Positions 45,558 to 54,600 of a stretch of 64,000 nucleotides of DNA are shown here, one piece after another. The notes below the pieces were generated by a model that did no database searches, was not told where the DNA came from, and worked only from the letters and a program-made list of their open reading frames with translations. The position numbers and the translations under genes were made by a program. Source of the DNA: Flavobacteriales bacterium (lineage in GTDB: Bacteria > Bacteroidota > Bacteroidia > Flavobacteriales_E > Vicingaceae); the NCBI GenBank assembly GCA_020635815.1, contig JACJZB010000005.1:157635-221634 (forward strand). The letters are read 5' to 3'. Each line of letters begins with the position of its first letter. Positions within the stretch are counted from its first letter, which is position 1.

Positions 45558-46127
45558 ATGAAACTAGTATTTGCTACAAATAACAAAAATAAAATTAAAG
45601 AAATAAAACATTTACTCGATAATTCGCTAGAAATATTGAGTTTAGAAGATATAGGTTGCTTTGAGGATATTCCTGAAACTGCTGACACGATAAAAGGAAA
45701 TGCTTTACAAAAGGCAGAATATGTCTATACTAACTATGGTTACAATTGTTTTGCTGACGATACTGGACTAGAGATTGAGGCGTTAAATGGAGAACCAGGA
45801 ATTTATTCGGCTCGTTATGCTGGAGAGCAAAAAAATGCGGAAGACAATATGAATAAAGTTTTAGAAAAGCTGCAAGGAATAACGAATAGAAAAGCTCAAT
45901 TTAAAACCGTTATCGCTTTAATTATTGATGGTAAACAAACTTGCTTTGAAGGAATTGCTAAAGGAGAAATGACAACTGAGAAAAGTGGTTCTGAAGGATT
46001 TGGTTACGACCCCATTTTTAAACCAAATGGTTACGAACTTACGTTCTCTGAAATGGATTTAGATTTAAAAAATAAAATAAGCCACAGAGCTAAAGCAACT
46101 TTAAAACTTATTGATTATTTAAAATAG
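45558..46127 (+). CDS. rdgB: XTP/dITP diphosphatase (RdgB/HAM1)
   Basis: 189 residues from the ATG at 45558; the frame is open further upstream but FATNNKNKIKEIKHLL is the normal N-terminus. Hydrolyses non-canonical purine triphosphates. Motifs: FATNNKNKIKE, FADDTGLEIEALNGEPGIYS, and GSEGFGYDPIFKPNGY, then ISHRAKA at the end. Its promoter must lie inside the divergent rffA gene. The stop overlaps an inverted repeat at 46126-46149. Confidence 0.95.
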   Translation: MKLVFATNNKNKIKEIKHLLDNSLEILSLEDIGCFEDIPETADTIKGNALQKAEYVYTNYGYNCFADDTGLEIEALNGEPGIYSARYAGEQKNAEDNMNKVLEKLQGITNRKAQFKTVIALIIDGKQTCFEGIAKGEMTTEKSGSEGFGYDPIFKPNGYELTFSEMDLDLKNKISHRAKATLKLIDYLK

Positions 46128-46149
46128 TTGTACTACTTATTGTACAACT
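46126..46149 (+). promoter_or_regulatory. Inverted repeat at the rdgB end / TA promoter
   Basis: Perfect 8-bp arms AGTTGTAC/GTACAACT around TACTTATT. A T6 run 5 nt downstream would allow weak rho-independent termination of rdgB. It also overlaps the -33 TTG of the toxin-antitoxin promoter, so it may be an operator. Confidence 0.5.
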
Positions 46150-46170
46150 GTAGTTTTTTAAGTAACTTTG
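46140..46170 (+). promoter_or_regulatory. Promoter of the YefM/YoeB module
   Basis: TTG (46140-46142), 20-nt spacer, TAACTTTG (46163-46170), full matches to the Bacteroidota promoter. The leader would be about 15 nt. Confidence 0.7.
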
Positions 46171-46189
46171 GTTAATTAAATAGTTAACC
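46170..46189 (+). promoter_or_regulatory. Candidate antitoxin operator
   Basis: Inverted repeat GGTTAA-TTAAATAG-TTAACC that ends exactly at the antitoxin ATG and starts at the last base of the -7 element. This position suits autorepression by the antitoxin-toxin complex. Confidence 0.5.
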
Positions 46190-46450
46190 ATGGAAATTAC
46201 GACCTATTCAAATTTTAGACAAAACTTAAAACGTTTTTTAGATCAAGTATTAAGTTCTCATTCTCCTCTATACGTTAAAAGAACAAATGGAGAAGATGTT
46301 GTTATTCTTGCTAAATCAGATTATGAAGCGATGGAAGAGACATTGTATTTACTTTCGTCTGAGAAAAACAGAAAACAATTAGCACAAGGGATTGAACAAA
46401 TAGAAAAAGGAGAAACGGTTAAGATGAATATTGAGGATTTATGGAAATAG
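46190..46450 (+). CDS. yefM: YefM-like (Phd/YefM family) antitoxin
   Basis: 86 residues. MEITTYSNFRQNLKRFLDQV, then PLYVKRTNGEDVVILAKSDYEAMEETLYLLSS, the standard Phd/YefM N-terminal DNA-binding fold; the C-terminal part (LAQGIEQIEKGETVKM) is the toxin-binding tail. Overlaps the toxin gene by 10 nt. In the family it neutralises the toxin and represses the operon. Confidence 0.9.
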   Translation: MEITTYSNFRQNLKRFLDQVLSSHSPLYVKRTNGEDVVILAKSDYEAMEETLYLLSSEKNRKQLAQGIEQIEKGETVKMNIEDLWK

Positions 46451-46701
46451 AATTCACAAAAACAGCATTAAAAGATTTAAAATACTGGAAAAACACAAAA
46501 AACACTACAATTCAAAAACGGATATCAGTTTTATTAGAAGACATTGTTAAGCATCCTTTTTCTGGGATTGGAAAACCAGAGGCTTTAAAATATCAATTAA
46601 AAGGATTTTGGAGCAGAAGAATCACTAAAGAACATCGGATAATTTACAAAGTAGTAAACAATAAAATTATAATTGTTACTGCTTTAAGGTTTCATTATTG
46701 A
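46441..46701 (+). CDS. yoeB: YoeB-like mRNA-interferase toxin
   Basis: 86 residues, the full YoeB length. Ends GFWSRRITKEHRIIYKV ... ALRFHY, the hallmark of the family; the glutamate in GKPEALKYQ, the arginine in WSRRI and the terminal His-Tyr match the catalytic positions known for YoeB. It cuts mRNA on the ribosome when free. The catalytic residues are all present, so it looks functional. Confidence 0.92.
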   Translation: MEIEFTKTALKDLKYWKNTKNTTIQKRISVLLEDIVKHPFSGIGKPEALKYQLKGFWSRRITKEHRIIYKVVNNKIIIVTALRFHY

Positions 46702-46752
46702 GCATTCTATCCTACTTAACATTACTCATCTTCATATCATCACATTTTCAAA

Positions 46753-47724
46753 TCAACTCATTTGTATCTCGATAACCTCATTATACAATTCCTTTAAAGA
46801 AATATTTTCATGAGCTGCCATTTGAGGAATTAAACTTTCAGCTGATTGACCCGGAACAGTATTTATTTCGATTAAAAAAGGTTCTCCTTGTTGAATAATG
46901 TAATCTGCTCGACAAATACCTGCTAATCCTAAAATAGAATAAATCTTACTAGTAGTTTCTTTTACTTTTTGTGTAAGTTCTTCTGGCAAGTTTGCAGGCG
47001 TAATTTCTTGCGACTTCCCTTCATATTTTGCTTCAAAATCGAAAAACTCGTGAGTAGTTACTATTTCTGTTATCGGCAACACTTTTATGCCTTTTTTATT
47101 TTGATAAATACCATTCGTCACTTCTCTTCCTTGCATAAAGGCTTCAACAATAACTTGAGAACCATGTTCCATTGCATTATTAATAGCCTCAGTCAATTCT
47201 ATCATCTCTTTAACTTTTGTCACTCCAAAACTACTTCCTCCATCAGCTGGTTTAACAAAACAGGGCAATCCAACTTTAGCGATAATGGCATCAGTATCTA
47301 TTTTATCGTTCTTTTTAATCAGAACGGCTTCTGCCACTTTTATCCCAAAGTTTTTAAGGTACTGGTTACAAACAAATTTGTTAAAGGTTAATGTAGCCGT
47401 TAAATGATTACAAGTTGAATAAGGAATATTTAACATATCAAAATAAGCCTGCAACTTTCCATCCTCTCCTGGCGTACCATGAATAACAATAAAAGCAAAA
47501 TCAAATGTTATGTGACCTTCCTCACAATTGAAGGAAAAATCACTTCTATCAATAACATGTTTATTACCATCAAAAAAAGCAAACCATCCGTTTTCATCTA
47601 TACTTACTTTTATAGGAAAATATTTAGAAACATCTATATTTTTAAATACAGTTTCAGCACTTTTCAATGAAATCACTTTTTCATGGCTGTAACCTCCTTC
47701 TATTATGGCAATAATCTTTTTCAT
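46753..47724 (-). CDS. ddl: D-alanine--D-alanine ligase
   Basis: 323 residues. ATP-grasp enzyme that makes the D-Ala-D-Ala dipeptide of peptidoglycan. Seen: IEGGYSHEKVISLKSA at the start, FVIVHGTPGEDGKLQAYFDM, PCFVKPADGGSSFGVTKV (nucleotide loop), ICRADYIIQQGEPFLIEINTVPGQ with metal-binding Glu/Asn near the end. Monocistronic on the minus strand; short dispersed repeats lie just upstream. Confidence 0.95.
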   Translation of the reverse strand: MKKIIAIIEGGYSHEKVISLKSAETVFKNIDVSKYFPIKVSIDENGWFAFFDGNKHVIDRSDFSFNCEEGHITFDFAFIVIHGTPGEDGKLQAYFDMLNIPYSTCNHLTATLTFNKFVCNQYLKNFGIKVAEAVLIKKNDKIDTDAIIAKVGLPCFVKPADGGSSFGVTKVKEMIELTEAINNAMEHGSQVIVEAFMQGREVTNGIYQNKKGIKVLPITEIVTTHEFFDFEAKYEGKSQEITPANLPEELTQKVKETTSKIYSILGLAGICRADYIIQQGEPFLIEINTVPGQSAESLIPQMAAHENISLKELYNEVIEIQMS

Positions 47725-47737
47725 ATTAAATTCTATT

Positions 47738-47806
47738 TGTCACAGTGAGCTTGTCGAACAACAAGTCCTACCATTTATCTTATCCTTCGACAAGCTCAGG
47801 ATGACA
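47738..47806. repeat. Inverted pair of dispersed repeat elements
   Basis: TGTCACAGTGAGCTTGTCGAA (47738-47758) and CCTTCGACAAGCTCAGGATG continuing to 47806 are inverted copies separated by 25 nt. They can form a hairpin with an interior mismatch. A third, direct copy lies at 30819. Confidence 0.7.
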
Positions 47807-47912
47807 TACAATAACAGACTTAGGATGACAATTCAAAACTTTTATAAATATATCGAGTTATTTTAAAGGTTTTTGAAAAAGTATAAAATAAATATTCATA
47901 CCATTGTGTTGA

Positions 47913-47920
47913 TAGATTTG
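47913..47920 (+). promoter_or_regulatory. Candidate -7 element
   Basis: TAGATTTG, a full match to TAnnTTTG, 26 nt before the glycosyltransferase ATG at 47947. No TTG at the usual spacing. Confidence 0.4.
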
Positions 47921-47946
47921 TTATTATCAAGTAGCTTTACAGCAAC

Positions 47947-49056
47947 ATGCAAAAACAACAAAAAATTATTATTTCTGTAACCAACGATTTAGTTGTTGAC
48001 CAGCGTGTGGCTAAAGTTTGCCAGACCCTAACTGAAATGGGGTTTAAGGTTGTTTTAATTGGTAGAGAACTAAAAGGAAGTTTACCTATTAAAAGAAATT
48101 ATAAAGTAAAACGATTTAAACTTTTTTTTAATAAAGGTTTTCTCTTTTACGCCAATTATAATATTCGTTTGTTTTTTTATTTGCTCGGTAATAAAGTTGA
48201 TATTTTATGGAGTAATGATTTAGACACTTTACCTGCAAACTATTTGGCATCAAAGGTTAAAGGAAAAAAATTAGTGTATGATAGTCATGAATACTTTACT
48301 GAAGTTCCTGAATTAGTAAAAAGACCAAATGTTCAGAAAGTTTGGGAAGCCATTGAAGAACTTATTTTACCAAAACTAAAAAATGTTATTACTGTTTGCG
48401 ATAGTATTGCTAAAATTTATGCTGAAAAATATAACATTAATATTAATGTAGTTCGTAATGTACCTCGTAAAAATAAAACCTTTTTAACCGTAAAAAATCT
48501 ACGAGAAGAAGATAAAAACATTATCATCTATCAAGGTGCTGTAAATGTAAATAGAGGATTAGAACCTTTGGTTGAAGCCATGCAGTACATTGACAACACT
48601 ATTCTTTATATTATTGGGGAAGGTGATGTTTTTGAAAGTATTATTTCTCTAATTCTTGAATTAAATTTAAGCCACAAAGTAAAAATGTTAGGTAAAATTC
48701 ATTTCGAAATTCTGCACGATTACACCATGCAAGCCGATTTAGGTGTGAGCTTAGAAGAAAATATTGGGTTAAATTACAAATATGCTTTGCCTAACAAATT
48801 GTTCGATTACATTAATGCAAAAGTGCCTGTTTTAGTTTCAAATTTACCAGAAATGGCTGCGATTGTAAACCAATATAAGGTTGGTGAAACAATTGATGAG
48901 ATTACACCAAATGCGATTGCAAAAAAAATAAATCAACTTTTAACAAACAAAGAACAACTAAAACAGTATAAAGCTAACACCACAAAAGCTGCCACTGAAT
49001 TAAACTGGGAAAACGAACAAAAAATAATTCAAGATTTGGTTAAGGAGATTAAATAA
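47947..49056 (+). CDS. GT4-type glycosyltransferase
   Basis: 369 residues. GT-B fold with KIIISVTNDLVVDQRVAKVCQ at the start (typical of Bacteroidota GT4 enzymes), then LVYDSHEYFTEVPELVKRP, IIIYQGAVNVNRGLEPLVEA and LYIIGEGDVFESI. A C-terminal part with LGVSLEENIGLNYKYALPNK follows. It lies outside the main polysaccharide cluster. The last codons (IIQDLVKEIK) and the DNA encoding them recur as an imperfect copy at 49653-49688 beyond the toxin-antitoxin pair. Confidence 0.9.
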   Translation: MQKQQKIIISVTNDLVVDQRVAKVCQTLTEMGFKVVLIGRELKGSLPIKRNYKVKRFKLFFNKGFLFYANYNIRLFFYLLGNKVDILWSNDLDTLPANYLASKVKGKKLVYDSHEYFTEVPELVKRPNVQKVWEAIEELILPKLKNVITVCDSIAKIYAEKYNININVVRNVPRKNKTFLTVKNLREEDKNIIIYQGAVNVNRGLEPLVEAMQYIDNTILYIIGEGDVFESIISLILELNLSHKVKMLGKIHFEILHDYTMQADLGVSLEENIGLNYKYALPNKLFDYINAKVPVLVSNLPEMAAIVNQYKVGETIDEITPNAIAKKINQLLTNKEQLKQYKANTTKAATELNWENEQKIIQDLVKEIK

Positions 49057-49057
49057 C
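49028..49057 (+). repeat. Direct repeat flanking ParE module, copy 1
   Basis: TTCAAGAT (49028-49035) followed by TTGGTTAAGGAGATTAAATA and AC (49036-49057), at the 3' end of the glycosyltransferase gene. Confidence 0.65.
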
Positions 49058-49357
49058 TTATCCCTTCATCTTTTCAGGGTTTTGTCGCGTATCAAAGATA
49101 TCAGTAATGTAAATCACTTCTTTTTCAATCTTATAAATTATTTTATAATTTCCTTCTATTATACTTCTATGACCTAACTTCAAATGAGTTAAATATTCTT
49201 CTTTCTTTCCTAATTTTGGGTGTGTAATTAAAATATCTGTAGAGTCTAGTACTTCGTCTCTAATCCGTTTTAGTTTCTCAAAACTCACCTCTTTAGATAT
49301 AAAATCTAGTGATTCTTTTAAAGAAATTAACGATTGTTTCGTAAACTTTATTTTCAT
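49058..49357 (-). CDS. ParE/RelE-superfamily toxin
   Basis: 99 residues. KIKFTKQSLISLKESLDFIS, PKLGKKEEYL, HRSIIEGNYKIIYKIEKEVIYITDIFDTRQNP, the pattern of RelE/ParE plasmid-stabilisation toxins. ParE types inhibit gyrase, RelE types cut mRNA; the DTRQNP ending is typical of the ParE side. Convergent with the glycosyltransferase upstream, with only 1 nt between stops. Confidence 0.85.
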   Translation of the reverse strand: MKIKFTKQSLISLKESLDFISKEVSFEKLKRIRDEVLDSTDILITHPKLGKKEEYLTHLKLGHRSIIEGNYKIIYKIEKEVIYITDIFDTRQNPEKMKG

Positions 49358-49362
49358 TCTGA

Positions 49363-49584
49363 CTAAAGCCTATCTAGCTGTTGTTTCATATCTTCTTTAT
49401 CCAGCAATTGACCATTAATAATTTCCTGCTCTGCACGTAGAGCTCTAGTCGTCAACTTTGATTTGAGAGAACTATCCAAACTAGTTTTTGTTAACAACGT
49501 TCGAATGGCTTTTAATATACTGGCATCACTTTCTTTCTCAATTAGTTGTTTCAGTTCTGTTTTTATGTCAATAGACACTGCCAT
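49363..49584 (-). CDS. Antitoxin for the ParE-type toxin
   Basis: 73 residues, helical and charged. MAVSIDIKTELKQLIEKESD ... LTTRALRAEQEIINGQLLDKEDMKQ, similar in layout to short Bacteroidota antitoxins that precede RelE/ParE toxins. No clear DNA-binding family can be named. The toxin starts 5 nt downstream, so the pair is an operon. Confidence 0.72.
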   Translation of the reverse strand: MAVSIDIKTELKQLIEKESDASILKAIRTLLTKTSLDSSLKSKLTTRALRAEQEIINGQLLDKEDMKQQLDRL

Positions 49585-49652
49585 AGTTTTGAAAATTAGA
49601 TTTCTAACAAATTTAACGTATTTTATTAAGAAATGTTTTATCTATTTGATTT

Positions 49653-49688
49653 TTCAAGATCAAACCTTAGTTAAGGAAATTAAATAAC
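49653..49688 (+). repeat. Direct repeat flanking ParE module, copy 2
   Basis: TTCAAGAT, a 6-nt insert, then TTAGTTAAGGAAATTAAATA and AC; 28 of 30 aligned bases match copy 1. Reads FQDQTLVKEIK on the plus strand. The 3' end of the minus-strand GT2 gene lies across it. Confidence 0.65.
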
Positions 49689-50547
49689 CCAATTTATACA
49701 AATCAAACCACCTAATCTTAGGTTCTTTTTCTTGAAGTTTTTCAAGAATTGTTGTTTTATTGTTTAGATAATAAGTAAACACTTTATTTGTTAACCCAAA
49801 CTTTTTCAATAATAAATAATAACGATAAAGCTTTACTGAACTATCAATTTTATCTGCTTCTATTAGCCGTTTTAAGTTTTTAATTCCTTCTTCTGTTTTA
49901 GCTAAATAGTCCTCAAAATTTTCCAATCCAATATGACAAAGCGGGTTTGTTATATGCTTAATAGAAATGTTCTTTTTCTTTAACTCAAGACCAAACAACG
50001 TGTCTTCATGTCCATAGCCTTTTAGTGTTTCATCTAACTTTATTTGCATAAAAATAGATTTAGGAATAAGGAAATTATTGGTCATAAAAGAATGATAAGG
50101 TTGCTTTTGTCGTTGATCTACCGATATTGTTTCACGTTGCACTCCATACCACCACCGAAAATGTTCATCATTATTAAGTGGTGCACTTTTCTCATAACAC
50201 CTCCCTCCATAAATAACTGAAGAATTGTCTATCGCTTCAACATACCGTTTAACAAAATTATTGTCAACGGTAGCCGAATCACAATCTAAAAAAAGTAGAT
50301 TATCATAATTGGCTTTTTCGGCTAATAAATTTCTGATTTTAGATCTTCCTATATTTACATGGAGTTCTTCATAAACGACACCAGCTATAGCTTTTAACCC
50401 TTTATTCTCATTTTTAAATTGCTCTGCAGAACAATCATCTACACAAATAATTTCAAAATCGATTTTGCAAGCTAAAGCTTGCTGTTGTAAATCAGTAACA
50501 AATGCAACAACATTAAAATTATATATGGGAATTAAGATGGATAACAT
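49660..50547 (-). CDS. GT2-type glycosyltransferase
   Basis: 295 residues. LSILIPIYNFNVVAFVTDLQ, then IICVDDCSAEQF, LLFLDCDSATVD (D.D motif) and NPLCHIGLENFEDYL with LKGYGHEDTLFGLELKK, the galactosyltransferase-like C-terminal motif of GT2 enzymes. The C-terminus is encoded across direct repeat copy 2. Sugar unknown. It is 133 nt from ftsE on the same strand. Confidence 0.9.
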   Translation of the reverse strand: MLSILIPIYNFNVVAFVTDLQQQALACKIDFEIICVDDCSAEQFKNENKGLKAIAGVVYEELHVNIGRSKIRNLLAEKANYDNLLFLDCDSATVDNNFVKRYVEAIDNSSVIYGGRCYEKSAPLNNDEHFRWWYGVQRETISVDQRQKQPYHSFMTNNFLIPKSIFMQIKLDETLKGYGHEDTLFGLELKKKNISIKHITNPLCHIGLENFEDYLAKTEEGIKNLKRLIEADKIDSSVKLYRYYLLLKKFGLTNKVFTYYLNNKTTILEKLQEKEPKIRWFDLYKLGYLISLTKV

Positions 50548-50604
50548 TCTTCTAGTCTTGTTGTTTACTTGCTTTTTGTTACTTTCATTATTCGCATTTA
50601 TTCT

Positions 50605-50634
50605 TTCCTGATTAAACGAAGTGGAAATCAGGAA
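50605..50634. repeat. Intergenic inverted repeat
   Basis: TTCCTGATT (50605-50613) and AATCAGGAA (50626-50634), perfect 9-bp arms and a 12-nt loop between ftsE and the GT2 gene. No T-run follows on either strand, so not a normal terminator. Confidence 0.6.
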
Positions 50635-50680
50635 TCCAGAAATAATACATTTAACTAGACTTCTGACTACGCAGGAAATT

Positions 50681-51418
50681 TTACAAGTTATGACCTTCTG
50701 ATCTTTCTTCTTCGGGAGAATTTATTGTATTAAAAGCTGTAGTATGAGCAGCTACCCCATCTACTTCAACTACTGTACTTTTTTCACATTTAATTGTTCG
50801 AGTAGGGAATTTCCCCATCAAATGAAAATCATGCGTAGCCATTAAAATTGCTTTTCCTTTTTTACTGATATCAAACAACAGTTTCATAATCTCTTCTGAT
50901 GTCTCTGGATCTAAATTACCTGTTGGTTCATCTGCTAAAATTAAATCTGGCTCATTTAATAAAGCTCTTGCTATTACAACTCGTTGTTGTTCTCCACCAG
51001 AAAGTTCATGAGGAAATTTAAACCCCTTATTTTCTAAACCAACATTTGTCAACACCTCTTTTATTCTATCTTCAATCTCATTCTTTTTTTTCCAACCTGT
51101 TGCTTTTAGTACAAACAATAAATTATCATTTACACTTCTATCTGATAACAATTGAAAATCTTGAAAAACAATGCCAAGCTTACGTCTTAAAAAAGGAATT
51201 TTTCTTCTTTTAATAGTGCTTAAATTAAAATCAACAACCGTTGCTTCTCCTTCGGTTAAAGGTAAATCTCCATATAATGTTTTAAGTAAGCTACTTTTTC
51301 CAGAACCTGTTTTACCTATTAAATAAACAAACTCTCCAGCTTTTATCTTAATGTTTACATCTTTCAGTACTAAATTTTTTTGCTGAAAAATATTAACTCC
51401 TTGCATATCTATAATCAT
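50681..51418 (-). CDS. ftsE: FtsE-like ABC transporter ATPase
   Basis: 245 residues. Walker A GKTGSGKSS, Q-loop VFQDFQLLSD, signature LSGGEQQRVVIA, Walker B LILADEPTG, then MATHDFHLMGKFP, the H-loop and the FtsE-type end. In the family it works with FtsX to activate peptidoglycan hydrolases at division. No ftsX is adjacent here, as in many Bacteroidota. A tail of about 20 residues follows the usual end. Confidence 0.82.
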   Translation of the reverse strand: MIIDMQGVNIFQQKNLVLKDVNIKIKAGEFVYLIGKTGSGKSSLLKTLYGDLPLTEGEATVVDFNLSTIKRRKIPFLRRKLGIVFQDFQLLSDRSVNDNLLFVLKATGWKKKNEIEDRIKEVLTNVGLENKGFKFPHELSGGEQQRVVIARALLNEPDLILADEPTGNLDPETSEEIMKLLFDISKKGKAILMATHDFHLMGKFPTRTIKCEKSTVVEVDGVAAHTTAFNTINSPEEERSEGHNL

Positions 51419-51482
51419 AATCTCTGTTTGTTTTAATTTTCAAGTAACAAGCCAATGTAAAATGGTCTATTTTATTGACAAA

Positions 51483-51490
51483 CAAATATA
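51483..51490 (-). promoter_or_regulatory. Candidate -7 element for ftsE
   Basis: TATATTTG on the minus strand, about 64 nt upstream of the ftsE ATG (51418). TTG lies 17 nt further up, one or two bases short of the usual spacing. Confidence 0.4.
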
Positions 51491-51611
51491 TTATTAATTA
51501 AATCAACCAAGCAGCAATAAAAGGTGCTATCATAAAATAATTTCAACACTAACACGTTGAAAACTTGACAAGTAATTTATAAGCATACTCACTATTCATT
51601 CTAATTTTAAC

Positions 51612-54600
51612 ATGAATAAATATAAAGTAAAGGGTTTGACTTTGAGGATAAAATATTTAATACTGGTTTTAATTGTTAGTTGTGCTTATAGCAGCAAGCT
51701 TGTTGCACAAAAATCTACCATTTACACACACGAAATAAGTACTTACAACAGTGCTTCGGAACTTTTTGATAAAGAAAAGTATAGTGCTGCTCAAGAGAAA
51801 TATGCCGATGTGTTAAAAACAATTACAGATAAAAAATCGGAAGTTGCTGTAAATGCAAAATACTATCATGCATTATGCGGACTAAGGTTGTTTAATACCG
51901 ATGCCGAAAATCTTTTTATTGAATTTATCAATGAATATCCTGAAAGTCCGAAAGTAAAAAACGCTTATTTTTATTTAGGAACTTATCACTTTAGAGGTAA
52001 GAAATATGACGAAGCTTTAGCTTGGTTTGCTAAAATTGATGCTTACGACTTATCACAAGAAGAGTTAGCTGAGTATCATTTTAAAAAGGGATACAGCTAT
52101 TTTATGAACGAAAACTATGACGCTGCCTCTAAAGAATTTTATGAAATAAAAGATGTGGATAATAAATATGCTGCTCCTGCAAAATATTATTACGCTCATG
52201 TTGCTTACCTTCAAAAGAAGTACGAGTCATCTTTAGAAACTTTTTTACAGTTAAATAGTAATCCAAAATTTTCTCCAATCACACCTTACTACATTACTCA
52301 AATCTATTATTTACAGAACAAATATGACAAATTAATTGAGTATGCTCCTGCTTTACTAGATTCTGCTCTACCAAAAAGAGCCCCTGAAATTGCACGATTA
52401 ATTGGAGAGGCTTATTACCGTACGAAACAATTTAATGAGGCAATACCTTACTTAAAGCGATACCAAAAAGAAAAACCTTACGATGCTTCAAGAGCTGACC
52501 AATATGAATTGGGGTATGCACTTTTTAAAGCTGACAGTTGCAATCAAGCAATAGAATGGTTTAAAAAATCTATTGACGAAAACGATAGTATCTCCCAAAC
52601 TGCACATTATCACTTAGCAGAATGTTATTTAAAACTAAACAACAAACAATTTGCAAGAAGTTCATTCCGAGCTGCTTCTCAACTCGATTTTGACCCTCAA
52701 ATAAAAGAAGATGCTCTTTTTAGTTTTGCTAAAATCTCTTACGAATTATCTTTTCATCCTTTTAATGATGCAATCAAGGCTTTTGAAGAATACATTAACA
52801 CTTATCCAAACTCTAAAAAATTAAGCAGTGCTTACGAATATTTAGTTGCCGTTTATTACACCACCAAAAACTATAAAGCTGCAATACAATCGTTAGAAAA
52901 CATTAAAACTCTTGATAATAGTTTAAAAGAAGCGTATCAAAAAATAGCCTATTACAGGGGCATTGAACTTTTTAACAACAGACAATACGAAGAAGCGATT
53001 GGTTATTTTGACAAATCGGATAAATACTTAATGAACTCAAAAGTAAAAGCAGACAATATTTATTGGAGAGCTGAAGCTTTTTACCGATTAAATAATTTCT
53101 CTGAAGCTATTGGTCGATATAAAAAGTATATCTACGAACCTGATGCTATTGGCACCGAAAATCTAAACAAAGCTTATTACCACATTGGCTATGCTTACTT
53201 CGAGTTAAAGGAATACAGTAACGCTAAAACTTGGTTTAGAAAGTATAATGAGAATACCACTAGTAAAAAATCATCGAAAATTAAAAACGACGCGTTAAAT
53301 CGTACTGCCGACTGCTTTTTTATGGAGCAAAATTATAGAGCTGCAATAGAGTATTACGATAAAGCAACAATGATTGGTGTTCATCAAATTGATTATTCTT
53401 TGTATCAAAGTGCAATAGCAAATGGCGTTATTGGAAACTATAAAGAAAAAGCAAGCTTACTCGAAACCTTAATCAACCAAAAACAAAATAGCCATTTATT
53501 AGACGATGCCGTTTTCGAATTGGCTGAAACACAATTGTTACAAAACAACAATGATAAAGCCTTAGCTAATTTCAAAAAAATAAAAACGGAATATCCAACA
53601 AGTCCTTATGTTAGCAAGTCGTTAGTTAAAGAAGGATTAATCTACTACAATAAAAAAGATGATGAGAATGCTCTTGCTATTTTTAAAGAGGTAGTGAAAA
53701 CTTATCCAAATACAGATGAATCTAGAGAATCTTTAGAAAAAATCAAGAAAATATACATCGACAAAGGCGATTTAGCAACTTATGAAGCTTATTTAGGTAC
53801 AGTTGGTTCTACTGATGAAGCAGCTTTAATTTTAGATGCTGATTACTACGAAGTTGCTGAAAACAGTTATATGGGAGGAAATTGTGATAGAGCAGTTGCT
53901 GGATTTGCTAAATACCTTGAAAAATACCCTAATGGTAGTTTTGCCTTAAATGCTCATTTCTATAAAGCCACTTGTGAATATAAATCTGGATTTATTGACG
54001 AAGCTTTAATTGATTTTAATTATGTGATACAAGCACAAAAGAACAATTTCTCTGAAAATGCTTTATTGGCTGCGGCAAAAATAAACATGGAATTAGGTAA
54101 AACTGATGATGCCTTGAACAACTACAATCAATTAGAATATTTGGCTGATAATCCTGCAAATGTATTTAAAGCACAAGTAGAACAAATGCGATTAAATTAT
54201 CAATTCAACAATATTGATGCTACCATTAAATATTGCGAGATTATAATTAATAAAGATATTGATGATGCCAATTTAATTACAGAAACTCACTTGATTTATG
54301 CAAAAGCTTTATTAGCCCAAGACAATTACAACAAAGCACTTAAAGAATTTACAACAGCTTCGATGTCGCCCAATAAATTTGGAGCAGAGGCAAAATACAA
54401 TGTTGCACACATCTTACATTTAAGAGGAGAGTACGATAATTGTGAGGCTGAAATTTTTAGTTTAATTAAAAAATTTCCTGGTTATGATTATTGGATGGGT
54501 AAAGCATTGATTTTATTGGCGGATAATTATGTAGCAAAAGAAGACTTATTTCAAGCTAAAGTTACTTTCCAAAATATAATTGACAATAGTAAATACCCCG

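Noticed and set aside
46969..47391. Plus-strand frame of 140 codons
   Set aside because: Antisense shadow of ddl.
49463..49687. Plus-strand frame of 74 codons ending in LVKEIK
   Set aside because: It overlaps the antitoxin gene on the other strand; only its last codons matter, as the copy of the glycosyltransferase end.
51565..51570. TTGACA before the TPR gene at 51612
   Set aside because: It looks like a -35 box of other bacteria, but Bacteroidota promoters do not use it and no TAnnTTTG follows.
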